DNA from: Agroathelia rolfsii
Taxonomy: Eukaryota; Basidiomycota; Agaricomycetes; Amylocorticiales; Amylocorticiaceae
NCBI GenBank assembly: GCA_018343915.1
Contig: JABRWF010000008.1
Location: 2,418,001-2,482,000 of the forward strand
Length of the DNA stretch: 64,000 nt
Direction: 5' to 3'
Part shown: positions 45,172-56,553 of the stretch, in pieces
Position numbering within the stretch: position 1 is the first letter of the stretch
Layout of the letters: each line of letters starts with the position of its first letter
The notes under the pieces: generated by a model
What the model was told of the DNA's origin: nothing
Databases searched by the model: none
The model's input: the letters and a program-made list of their open reading frames with translations, nothing else
Made by a program: the position numbers and the translations under genes

Positions 45172-45798
45172 TATAATCTTTCTTCTATAGACATTTCCAG
45201 GAATGGAATGTATTTTTTGATTTCTATCTACCAACTGTACCAGAACTTTTCATTTACGAAAACTCGTGTCTCGATGACAGGGGCGTGTAAAGGTCAGATG
45301 AGGCGCGCGCATCTATCCAGGTCTTGTCTTAATTTCACACGACGAAGATTCGGCGATATTTATCCTGCCCTTACCCAATACCTTTATTCTCTTGATCTAC
45401 CGACCAAATGCCTCGGCCCGAGCTTTGAGTTCAGATGGTAGTCGCCCTTGACCTCAGCGGCTGAAGCATGACAAGCGTGACGGAAAGATCTAGGAATGGG
45501 GTTATTGCGCAGCCGAGGAGATGATGATCACCATGCTAGTTTATAGATGCAATTTACTCTGAGATTGTATTACCACTAAGAATACACCAATTTAAAGAAA
45601 TCCTAATAGACGTGATTGTATCGTGCGACGTGAATGGCTGAGGTCGTCAATATACAAACATGAAATGGAAAAGTAACGTAACGTGATAAGAGGAACCAGA
45701 TTAGCATGAAACTCGTGAATGAGGAATATTACATGCGAAAGCCAAATTGCAAAAAGAACAAAGGGGAGGAGAAAAAGGAAACCCTCGCGATGGCACAA
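45172..45798. other. Intergenic between converging MFS genes
   Basis: 3' UTRs only; no coding signal. Confidence 0.4.
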
Positions 45799-48026
45799 TC
45801 ATGCAGCATACTCAACCATGCCCTTTTCTTCTGCGGGCGAGTGTCTGGGTGCACGCTCCTCCTGAAGGACTGCGTTGGCGTCGACTTGGTCGCCGAAGAC
45901 AATAGCCATCTCTTCCAAAGAGCGACCTTTGGTCTCAGGGAAGAAAAACAGGATGAGCAAGCAGTCGACGAAGTTCATAACAATGAAAATAACGTAGAAC
46001 TTCCAGCCAATGTTATTCATGGCAATAGGAGAGACTTGAGAAAGCATGACGTTGAAAGCCCAGTTGCTGCATGTTGCAACAGCAGTTCCAATGGAACGTG
46101 TACTGGTTGGGAAGACCTGGATAAAGGAGGGAGGTGGTTCGTAAGATATTAAAAAAGCGTAGATAAGTTAGCATACCTCGGAGGCTAGCACCCAAGAAAC
46201 GGGACCGAAAGACAGAGAGAAAATGATACTTGTCAGGAAGATCATGGCAAGACCAGCCCGCTGACCGGAGACATTGGCATTCTCTCCGGGAGGGAAACAA
46301 GCAACAATGGCAGCCAAGATGGAGAACGTGCACACAAAGCTGCCAGCACCGAAGACAAGAGGCTTCTTACGTCCGACACGATCTAGGACCAGTGTGATGC
46401 TATACATTATAGTATTAGTATATTCCAGAAACATTTGGTGAACAATACAATACTTACAAGAAGAAGTTGGCGATAGGTCCAACGGCACCGTAAATGCCCT
46501 GCACCAAAAGGGATTGTCCGGCACTTAGACCGAGACCCTCGTAAATCTTAGGACCGTAGTAGTTGATGACTACATTCGATGATATTAGTTTACCTCATGA
46601 AAGGCCACTAATTTGTAAAACTTGACATACCATTGATGCCGGTGAACTGACCAAAGACTTGCACACCCATGGCAACCAAAGTACGTTTGGTCATTGCTGG
46701 TGTAGCAAACAGGTCCTTGACACTGCGACTGCGAATGGCGAGCTCGGCCAGAATTTGTTCCCGCATGGTGGCGAAATCCTCATCAGCCTGTCTCTCCTCT
46801 TCGGGTGTCGAAGGGCGGTGCAGGCGGCGTACGGCATCGTGGGCATCTTCATCACGACCAACCTCGATAAGCCATCTCTGTAAAGATGGCTATCTGTAAG
46901 AATGAAAACGGTATATAGCAGTAGAAAATTCATACAGGACTGTTGGGCAAGAATTGGATGCCGATAAGAAGACAGGCTGCAGGAACAATCTACAAGCATC
47001 TTAGCAACTGAAGAAATAACAACTGATTGAATTTTGTGCTCACCTGTAAGGCCAATGGTAGACGCCACGAGACATCGGAGTGGAGAGTATTGCTCCCGTA
47101 ACCAACCTGAGTAGTAGAGTTTAGTCCGATCGTATCAAAGACATCAACACGAGTTTCACCTACCCAATTCGCAACGATAACACCAATACCCAACATCTGC
47201 TGGGTCAGGCCAACCATGAAGCCTCTCGTTTTGGGTGGTGCGATTTCTGTCTAATCCGATTGTCAATTTATTACATAGCATATTATGGACTCCAGTGCTC
47301 ACATTGTACAATGGGACTGTCATTGAAAGAACACTGCAAAGAAATCAGTTTTGATCACATGATCACGAAATGACAACTAACCCTATAGCCAATCCACCAA
47401 TGATTCGTCCAGCAATTAGGGTTCCGAGGCTATGAGCACCAGCTTGCATTGCACAGCCCGTTATAGCCAAAATACAGCCAAGCTATGGTACTCCTGAGTA
47501 CAAAATTATTTGACTCCATATGGTGTATAAGTACATACCTGTATAGCAATTCTTCGGCCAAATTTGTCGTTAAACCATCCAGCCTTAGTACTTCATTAAT
47601 CAAATGCATAGGCACTTCGCATGCATAGACTTACCCCTGCCGCACCAAAGAAACAGCCACCGGCAAAAGTAGAGACGATTGCTCCTAGAATATTACTCGA
47701 CGGATTGAACTTGTCGAGGAAAGGGGTCATCGTAATGACGGAAGCAATGACACCACTGTGAGACAAAATTCAGGTTCAGCATAATTAACAGTGATCCCAC
47801 ATTGCTTTTGCAAACACACCTGTCATAGCTGTATCATGTCAGGCCACAAAAGCTTCTTTAGTGGATTGTACACGATAGTGACTTCAGGCTGCAACTCACC
47901 CGAAGAGGAATGATCCTAAGGTTCAAATTATACGATAAGAATACTGTGCTACTCTGTACTTGATGTTTGACAGAACTCACCCAGTGACGAGAAGGCAGCA
48001 ATGAAGGTATTCCAGAAGATTCCCAT
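45799..48026 (-). CDS. MFS sugar transporter
   Basis: Fourteen minus-strand exons: 48026-47981, 47915-47900, 47828-47820, 47755-47635, 47583-47539, 47482-47382, 47333-47303, 47250-47164, 47106-47044, 46989-46936, 46877-46631, 46569-46458, 46399-46177 and 46116-45799, 490 aa. Sugar-porter signatures in order: SFLFGYDSGVI, DKFGRR, the IAGRIIGGLAIGVLSMTVPLYN block, SPRWLIE, GQFTGINVINYYGP, LDRVGRK, PVSWVLASE-VFPTSTRS and PETKGRSLEEM. It imports hexoses or related polyols across the plasma membrane by proton symport; the substrate cannot be read from sequence. Exon 3 is only 9 nt and exon 2 is 16 nt. Both are needed for GYDSGV. Confidence 0.92.
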
Positions 48027-48478
48027 GGTGGCTTGAATCCTTGAAAACGGAGGTTAGATGAAAACCATAGTTCTTATAACCGTCTGGGGAGCGGCAAAAC
48101 TCCGGAGTACCTTGTGCCCAAGGAGGCATTTCGAACATGCCCAAATCATCATTTGGTGGTCACCAGACCCACTTCCAGGCTCGTTCCGGTCCGGCCCGGC
48201 CTGAAGGATCTCATCAAATGCGGGGCAGGAGACTCTGCGTGCCTTGACTTTTGCGCAAAAACCGCATTCGCCATCAGCTACGAAGGCCCATGGGATAGCT
48301 GCTGCGCATGGCCAAGATGGCTGGATGAGCGGCAGTTTATCATTTCATAACCGCCGGGATCTTTTATTGAAGAAAAGTATGCATTTGCATAGTGATAAAC
48401 CGCTTGCATACACAACCTCCCAACCAGAAAGCCATTCCATTTCCACGCCCAATACATCCACCGGTTTTTTTTTTGACC
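48027..48478. other. Intergenic
   Basis: Promoter of the sugar transporter (minus) and 3' flank of the macro-domain gene. Nothing else recognised. Confidence 0.4.
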
Positions 48479-49762
48479 TTAAGAGTCGGATCGACCATCG
48501 CCGGGTGTCTCGGAGCTTGCACCCGGAAAGTATTCCGGTAGGAGCGTTCTAATATGTTAGACAGACAAAGAATGTATATTAAATATTTCTGGCTGGGACA
48601 ACGATCCAATGAGACAGAGACTTACTCGTAAATTTCTCTGTCTAGATCGCTCCAGACCACGAAGACGACAAGATCGAGCTGTGGAAGAAGATGAAGTCAA
48701 TAAACGTCTATGAGAAATTGGAGCCGCTAATTCGTGATTGTACCTTGCTTCCCTCAGGAGTTTCAAGAAAACGCCTGGTTGTTTCGAGTGCAACATGTGT
48801 GGCATCTTCAATTGGATAACCATAGATACCAGTCGAAATTGAGGGAAATGCCTAAGTATGTTTCAATTGGCATTGGCATTGGCATTAAAGAAGTTTAGAT
48901 AAACGTGTGTCTCCCCGGTATGGAAAGGGTCTCACGATATGTTTTAACGATTTTGCGGCCGCAATAGACAGGCTCCGGCGGTAACACGATGCAAGCTGAT
49001 TTTGCACCTCCTGAATCTTATACGAAGAATAGATGGGACCGACGGTGTGTATGACGTGTTTCCTGAGAGCCGGTCAACCCCACAAGTTATTTTCAGCAAT
49101 GACGACAATCATTCCCTATTTTCCGCAATAGGAAGTGAAAAAAAGAAATTACGCACGATGGAAGATTATATCCATTTGTTATCTTTGCATCTCCCGTTTC
49201 ACATCCGTTGAGCTTCGAGCCTGATATGCGAGTATTGATGACCTCATGAACCCAGTCATGACGGCATGGAGACTACGAAAAAGTGACGTACATTCGTCAA
49301 GTAGTTTTCTACCAGCGGCTAGGTAGTAGCAATAGGTAAACAGGGTATATGACCAATTGATTAGAATTGGGAAACACAGTGTGCATTTCAGAAACACGTC
49401 CTCACCGCGATGAATAGCCCCATCGACTAAAGAGATGATAAATTTTTCAACATTTTATTTACTTATTCAGCAACACTTTTATACATACCTCCTCCTCCGC
49501 CAAGCAATCTTCTGTTGGCTGCATTGACAATGGAGTCCAATTCGACTATTGTGATGTCTCCTTGGCTATTGCCATATGTATGCCAAAGTCAATATTCAAG
49601 TTAAAGCGCGATGAAAAAAGTATCTCAGACTGACAAGAGTGAGACTTTGTTCAGCAAGGTATGGTTTGGCTCAAATCGTGGCTTGGCAGTGTTCACTGTA
49701 GACTGGAGCACTGTTTTGTATAGGCTTGAAAGCCGGGGGAAATCTTGGGGACCAAAAGGCAT
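48479..49762 (-). CDS. Macro-domain protein (ADP-ribose binding, likely deacetylase)
   Basis: Nine minus-strand exons: 49762-49635, 49565-49489, 49426-49406, 49318-49292, 49220-49157, 49062-48936, 48851-48744, 48678-48626 and 48548-48479, 224 aa. The macro fold is complete: [34 protein letters not shown] with the NAAN and [10 protein letters not shown] loops, LLDEC, LNGCETGDAKITNGYNLPS, VIHTVGPIYS, then AFPSISTGIYGYPIEDAT (second phosphate loop), FVVWSDLDREIYE, and the C-terminal LLPEYF. This is the MacroD-like class that removes ADP-ribose from acidic residues or hydrolyses O-acetyl-ADP-ribose. Three exons are 21-64 nt. The last intron overlaps an in-frame TAA that would end the protein at YE; splicing it restores LLPEYFPG. 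Confidence 0.9.
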
Positions 49763-50207
49763 GCTGCAAGGAACCTAGTCACCTGAAGCAATAGGTGTTA
49801 TACGGACAGGGAATCGATTGTATTGAGATGCAACCTTTCCGATCGATGTAGTAAAGTAGTATAATAGAGACACCGTAACACAGGCTACCGGGTAGCAAAC
49901 CTAGTGATGTCCTTCAATTCAAGCTGCCACTGGCAGTGGAATCTCCCAGATGAGATAACAATTTGCTTCCGCCAGTAAACATCATGCTTATCATGGAGTT
50001 GTCGTTTCCATTTACGGTCCATATAAGTCTAGGCTCCAATTACCGAATATAGTGTCACATGCTAATCCACAATAAATAAAAAATCACCGGCATTAATAAT
50101 ATTATAGAAGCTGTACAAAAAATGTTTAACATATTCTGTCACTTGGTCATGAATACATGTCGCTTGCTTGCTTAAATACCATTCACCCAACCGTTGCTCT
50201 AAGCTTG
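49763..50207. other. Intergenic
   Basis: 445 bp between minus-strand genes, no coding signal. Confidence 0.4.
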
Positions 50208-52393
50208 TCAGTGTCCATTAACTAAAGGAGCAGCGGTTGCTTCGGCCCTAGCGTCCTGAACGACCTCAGCCAATCTTCGGACAGCCTCATAGATTTCCTC
50301 TTCGGGGTTCAAACTAAACGAGACGCGAACATACGCCGACGTGCGGCCGTTAGGCAAGAATGCTGTACCTGGCAGAGCCAATACATTCTTCTCCAGAGCC
50401 TTGGCACGGATAAAGCTGGCAGAGTCTCCTTCTTCAGACGATGTCGGGTCCAGGAGGAGCTTGAACCTACACACAGGCACAACAAGTTGAGTAAGAGGCG
50501 GATGAACATGGAATATAGATAAGTGCACACGGACCAGTAGAACATGCCGGCCTCGGGCATAACCCACTCCGCAAGACCCTTCATATGGCGTTGCATAGCG
50601 TCTTCAAACACATCTCTCTTTGCGCGATAGAATCGGCAGACATTATGTGTATGCTTGATGAAGCCATCATGGCCCCATTGGCGGAGGAGGGCAATCGTAA
50701 CGGCTTGCGTAAGTGATGGTACCTGTAAAATAAAAAAATAAAAAGTTGTGCAAAAATAAGTAGCAGTCCCGAAGGTGACAAGAAACCAATCACAAACTTG
50801 AAGATTAGACGTTGTGCTCTATATCAATCACGACCAAGCAAATCAGCAACCATGGTGAATGGGAGAAAATGAAAATTTAAGTTGAGTGATGGTGATGAGT
50901 GATGGCGGTGACTAACGTGTCTGTTCATGGCGATGATAATTGGCAATGGGCCAGAAGCAAAGCCAATCCGAATACCGGCTGATAGGACTTTTGACATGCT
51001 GTCGAAACGCAAAACTCTTCCCGCCTATATGTATGATGACCATAAGCTTTACATGTATCGACCGTGCGGAGAGATCACATATACCTCTGGCTCTTGAAGC
51101 TCTAACTTGAGATATGAGTCGACGAGCGGGGCGTCACCGTAGTATAGGTAATAGTAAGGATCTAGCACCCCACGCATAATTAGATCGGTTCGCCTGAGAT
51201 CTGCTTGATGAAATCATTACCATCTTCAAGGTCATGTTAGCGCATCACATCATACAAATGTTAGAATGACCGTTATCTACCTTCTAGGATGAGGAAATCG
51301 TGTTCACGCGAGAGCTGCAAGACTTCTTTGCGACGCTCCAACGTGGCACTCATGCCCGTGGGATTGCAGCCGTACTAAAAATTTAATTAATAATCAAGGC
51401 CAAAATTGCCCGTTATTAGGTTGACAGGTACGGTGCGTGATGCTTACAGGTACGGTGTAGAGCGCCTTGGGCTTGGGCTTCTCAGCCGGCCAATTTTCTA
51501 GAATATCACGAAGTGAGCTAGACTTGATGCCGTGAGCATCGGTGTCCACCTCTACATATGAGAATGAATAATGTGGCTGAGCTCCGTAACTAAAAAAAAA
51601 AAAATCTGACCTATTTGCTCGCAATTTAATGCAGCGAAGATGGGAATAACACCACTGTCATGCGCTGATTGAGGGCTTCAGAAAGCTGACTAAAGCAAAG
51701 TGACGCACGCATATACTGGAGATTCGACGAGAATGGGATCGCCAGGATTGAAGACGGCATTGGCAGCCTAGAAGTTGAAGCATAAGCATGACTAACGCAA
51801 GCTGTCAAGCATATGAAGTAGAGGATGATAAACCTTATAAATTACGTCTTGCGAGCCGTTGCCCATAGTGATAGCCCAAGCACTATCCTCCTTGACCTTG
51901 TCATGGGAGAGCTGTTGAAGGCCATAGAGCCAGTCAAGAAGAGCGGGCATGCCAGCCGTATCGCCGTACTGCAACGCATCAGCAAGTGCGGTACCCTCGA
52001 TTACACATGAAACGGTCTTTGAAGGGTCTTCCGGGGATCGCGCGGTGATGTTGAAGGAAGTAAATGGGAACGTAGTCGGGTTGGGCTTTCCGGCCAGGAG
52101 AGATATCATGCCAGGGCGCTTTTCAAGGGGTAATAAACTTCGAACTATGTAACAAAACAAAATTAAAAGAATTTTGGATAGAGATATCAGCTTTCAACAG
52201 CGTCAGCTATGAACACATGTAAATATCCTTTACTCGGACTAGGTTGGCGACTTTTGGCCGCATCAGAAAGCCACCTATCGTAATACTCTGCAGGCAGATA
52301 TTTCACATTGCCTCTCCCGGTTGGAGTATTGGTGCTCTTTGGCACTTCCACGGGGACGCCATCCAGGTGGGTCGTCGTCTGAATCTGGACCAT
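50208..52393 (-). CDS. ARO8: Aro8-type aminotransferase
   Basis: Twelve minus-strand exons: 52393-52234, 52144-51834, 51767-51709, 51654-51611, 51551-51448, 51374-51281, 51223-51221, 51161-51085, 51024-50917, 50818-50798, 50722-50535 and 50466-50208, 475 aa. Fold-type I PLP enzyme of the Aro8/kynurenine-aminotransferase class, acting on aromatic amino acids or 2-aminoadipate. Evidence: ISLLAGKPNPTTFPF, ALQYGDTAGMPALLDWL, GSQDVIYKAANAVFNPGD, PYGCNPTG, EDDPYYYLYYG (257-267), SMSKVLSAGIRIG with PLP Lys296, and MPEAGMFYWFKL. Exon 7 is the three bases ATG at 51223-51221, needed for EDD. The alternative is one 119-nt intron giving EDP. Confidence 0.9.
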
Positions 52394-54169
52394 AACGGAG
52401 AAAAAAATAATGGAATTGCGTAAGACAGAAGGGATGACAATGAAGGAGAGTAGTAGTAGCGATGGTTGGACCCTAACAGTCGTAGCTCAAGTTATAAAGC
52501 CAAGTCGGCATCCTTATTATTTATGTAAGTCTCATTTCGGATGAGTCACTTGAACAAGCAAACTTTTCGGATGGGTAAAATCGATGAAACCCTTCGGATG
52601 ACGATAATGACATGAGGTAACGCCGGCCCTTTTGTGGCTGGCACCAATTTCAGGCGGAGTTATTTTGTGATTACAAAAAATATATCGATGGCGTATAGCA
52701 ATTTATCCTATTATGGCAACATACAAACTCTATTTGGACGAGCATTCCAAATCAGAGTATTCGCCCTTGGTGATAGCATGCGAAACTACCATGTCGGGGA
52801 TGGGTTAAACAAGTAGATATCGGCGCCTTCCCCAATTCAACCTCATCTGGAGGCGCCAGTGGAATGCGTTCCTGACAGTCTTGGCATAGGCTGACAAGTC
52901 GTAAGCGCGCTGAACTAGATATCGTGCTCCTCTGCTCCAAGTGTATGTAAGCGATCGCCGGAGGTCTACGTACGAAGGCTGTGGCACTTGCTGCGTCATA
53001 TGAGAGACCAAAATTACCGGCGATTATTGTATTTTGTGGGGCTTGCTTTTTTCATTCAAATGTTCAAAGTGCCAGTGAAGCATTTAGCATCTGATTCTTC
53101 GAGAATTAGATTGCGCAACGATGTTCTTATGAGAGGCAAAAAAATCAAAAGAACAAGAGGAGAAAAAAGTTGATGCCAATAGCCGGCGACCAGTGTTTTG
53201 TTGCTTGCTTGACATTGGCACAACTCAGACCACCCTTAGACCCAGTTGACTTGCCTCCATCTTCCGAAAGCGGTGGGAATTTCCAGAATAACCGGACAAA
53301 ATGGACCGGAATGGTAAATGTGAGAGGCACACGACTAGGCTGTCCGCATGTGGAGCTTACTCTCCCAAGGCAACACTGTCAGATAACCTGGGTGCTAATG
53401 ATGACTTCTTCACGTGACACACTCCCTCCCCATTACCGGCCTCGGATCCAAAACTAGCGGTTGCCATAAACCGAATACACTGACCACAAACGGTTAGGAT
53501 TTCTAGGCCTGTATGGCAGCTACAACCGTCATTTTCACCCTGCATACATACATTACTTATCTGCAAGCACATCAAACTCCACATGGTAATACAACAGTAC
53601 TCGATCTATCTTCTTTCTCAAGTTGCTTCATTTTTCATTAATACTCCAGCTCACAAATACAGTTGTCGTAATTCGGCCCCGGCCCACGGTCCTACGCGCT
53701 TACCCTGCCGCACCGTTCTAGGCGGGAAACGTAGAATAAATAGCCCAACTCGTTGCAGTCGACATCCTTGTTGCATGCTGTTCCTGTCAGTTGCTCGTGC
53801 AGCTGCCGGGTATATAGAGAGAAGGTCCCATTGATGGACAGTATCCAGCCGAGACATGAAAATCTGCTTCTGGGGACTTACGACGGCCTTCTGAGAATGA
53901 GCGAGCCCCATCTCGTCCGGGCCCCATCAGACAAGGGATCTCGCATGACTGGCTTTGTGTGATTTTTCAGAACTTCTTCCAACCGGCGCTGGCTGGGTGG
54001 TGTACTTAAATGCATCAGGTGTGCGTGCATCGGCCTGGTCACTTCCCACCTTGTCGTCGGCCCTTCTCCACGCGCACATTCATTTACCCATCTCCGCTCC
54101 GCTCTCTTATAGCTGCACCCGGAGTACTTTGGCAAAAGTCTAGTCGTTGCGGAGGCTTGATCATCGGCA
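52394..54169. other. Long intergenic region
   Basis: 1.8 kb between divergent starts. No gene recognised; short ORFs near 53170-53460 have no protein-like features. Confidence 0.4.
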
Positions 54170-55648
54170 ATGACCCCTCCAGCCCCTTCAACAGAGCAAG
54201 TTCGGGGTAAGGCAGCATGTTGCTCTCTCTGCGGGAATTGGGAAATTGAAATTCAAGTCATTTCTCGACTATAGTCCTTAACTGGGTCCTTCCCTGTGTT
54301 GGCATTGCAGCTACCCTGTTCCGTGTTGGGGATCGCATTCACAAAAGACGATTCTGGTTCGACGATGCTACTGCTATTCTATGCATGATCTTGGAAACAA
54401 CATTTATGGCTGCCGTAAAGGTGCATCTAGACGAACCTGGTATGTCCGGCTTCTCTTCTCACTGTCATACCTTGACCTGACATCCATATAGATCAGCATA
54501 GTCGTGAAGTGAAAATAGTTGCGTATTGGTTGTAAGTGTAGTGGTCCGCCTTGTCTTTCTTCATGGACATCATGCTTAATATTCATTGCTGTAAAGATGT
54601 GCGCAGCTGTTTTCAGCCGTAGCCTGGTAAGTTGCTTATGCAAATATCTTATCAATTAGTCTTTTAATCATCTTCGAAATTTAGGTCTGCAAGGCTGTCC
54701 GTTCTTTTAACCATCATGCGCATAACCGTCTTTGGACGACTTCGAAAAATACTAGTTGTTATCGCCTATTTATTTGGTGTAACATGGATCATTCTTTTTG
54801 CCCAAGTTTTCTGGGTCTGTAGCGACCAGCCTGAATGGCGTGACATGCCGAATCCGCAATGCGAGCTTGGACTAAGCGTGGCAGTTACTCAACTCGTCAG
54901 TAAGTAGCAACTATATGCCTTCTTTGCAACGTTGGTAGTTATCTAATAACAAATTTATTTTAATCTTTTGAATGTTAGCTGATGTCCTAAGTGATGTAAT
55001 CCTCATTTCGACACCGATAATGCTTATAATGGGCGTCAAACTCAGCCGCTCGGAACGCATTCGTATCATTGCTGTCTTCTCCACCTCGGCCATCGTTACC
55101 GTTGTCTGCATTAATCATGCCTACTGGGTTATTAAATATGGCGGTATTCGAGAGGCGCAGGCAGCTGTCATTCAGGTATGTGTTATCTTGTCGATGTTGG
55201 GGTCTTATTGCCACCGCCACCGCCGTCTCCACAACCGCTTCTCTAGACCATTTTTAACTGACTATACTGCATCCGTTCGGTCTAACAGGATGGCGTTTCA
55301 CTCATCGTCGCAAACCTAACCGTCATTATCGCCTTCTTCTTCCGGATGGCGGCCGATGAACGTTCGGGGAGCTCAGTCTCCCGCTCGCGCGGCAACACTC
55401 ACGTATCTGGCATTGAATTTCAAAACCTGGCTATCACCGTCACCCAGATCGCGACGTCAGACGCACTGCCCCACTCGGCATACGAGTCATCTGCCAAAGA
55501 ATCATTGAACGAGGAGGAGCGCTCGGAGGATCTTAAATTACCGTCAAAGCGGCCCATAGGTGACGAGGAGGCGCCCCAATCGATCTCGTTCCCATTGGGG
55601 ACGAAGGAGTACGGTGGTGGGGACGCAAAACTTGAGCATGCTTTTTAA
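54170..55648 (+). CDS. Seven-transmembrane (rhodopsin-domain-like) fungal membrane protein
   Basis: Seven exons: 54170-54206, 54275-54439, 54492-54531, 54597-54626, 54685-54899, 54979-55175 and 55289-55648, 347 aa. The N-terminal exon is short; about seven hydrophobic helices follow: VLNWVLPCVGIAATLFR, FDDATAILCMIL, WLCAQLFSAVAWSARLSVLLTIMR, LVVIAYLFGVTWIILFAQVFWVC, TDVLSDVILISTPIMLIMGVKL, IAVFSTSAIVTVVCINHAY and DGVSLIVANLTVIIAFFFR. An extracellular-type CSDQPEW...PNPQCELG pair of cysteines lies between helices 4 and 5. The C-terminal 110 residues are polar with EESL/acidic patches. It matches a family abundant in Agaricomycetes, often called integral membrane or rhodopsin-domain proteins; ligand unknown. 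Confidence 0.8.
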
Positions 55649-56553
55649 GGACATGCGTTTTTTTTTTCCCCTCACTTGTCGTGATGACATTTCGTTATCT
55701 TGCTATTCACTCGCATTCATACGCACATCTCAGATCACAATCAACACCCTCACGCATGCGTGCTCTCGTCGCTTACCCGGATTCTCTTTTTCTTATGTTG
55801 TGCCCCACAATTGTATGGATAAACCACTCATATTTAATCAGTTGAAGGTCTGTTCGTCTTCTACGCGTATATCCATTGGGTTCTGTGCGGCTACACTGCA
55901 ACAAGCAAACCCCCTTTTCCCCTTATATCATACATACATATTATGCTTGATGCCGCGGATGCCGGATTTCGCCTTTTCCTGGTTACATAGTAACCAACAT
56001 GCTGCTATTCGTCTACATGGATGTGTACTCGCCGTCCTTCACTATTTAGTTATTGCTTACTTTCATTTATGTTGAACACATGTATATAGTATACCTTTAA
56101 TTGTAATGATACACCTAGAATGCAATTTGGAATGATGATGTCTCTCGGACTACTGAAAGCTTTGGTCAACAGAGAAAAAAAGTACATGTATACATTTGTT
56201 GTCATACACTGTCGACCGCACTATAAAAACCCGGACACAAGATCGTGAAGGGCTTAAAGCGGAAGGGAACCTTCCCGAGTCCCGGATACGGTAGGAAGAA
56301 GCAAAGTTCCGGTTACCGGAGATACCTGTACAACGAGCAACCATCAACAAAGGTACTCGATTAACGTACGATGATGATGGTAAAGGCGAAGAAGTATATG
56401 TGTGGGGGAAGAGAGAGGGCAACGAGAAGTTGGACCTAGAAATAGAATAGAGATGAAAAGCGTTGATGAAGAAGAAGCGATGGCTAAGTATCAAGGAATG
56501 GACGATGTTTGATTCATGGCTCGAATTCATGATTTCAACTCTCATTAATACCA
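55649..56553. other. Intergenic between converging genes
   Basis: Mostly the 3' flank of the 7TM gene. A T run near 55660 and a CT/GA-rich part near 56400 are the only features. Confidence 0.4.

Noticed and set aside
55560..56075. 171-aa plus-strand frame after the 7TM gene
   Set aside because: Overlaps the 7TM coding end in another frame and runs into its 3' flank.
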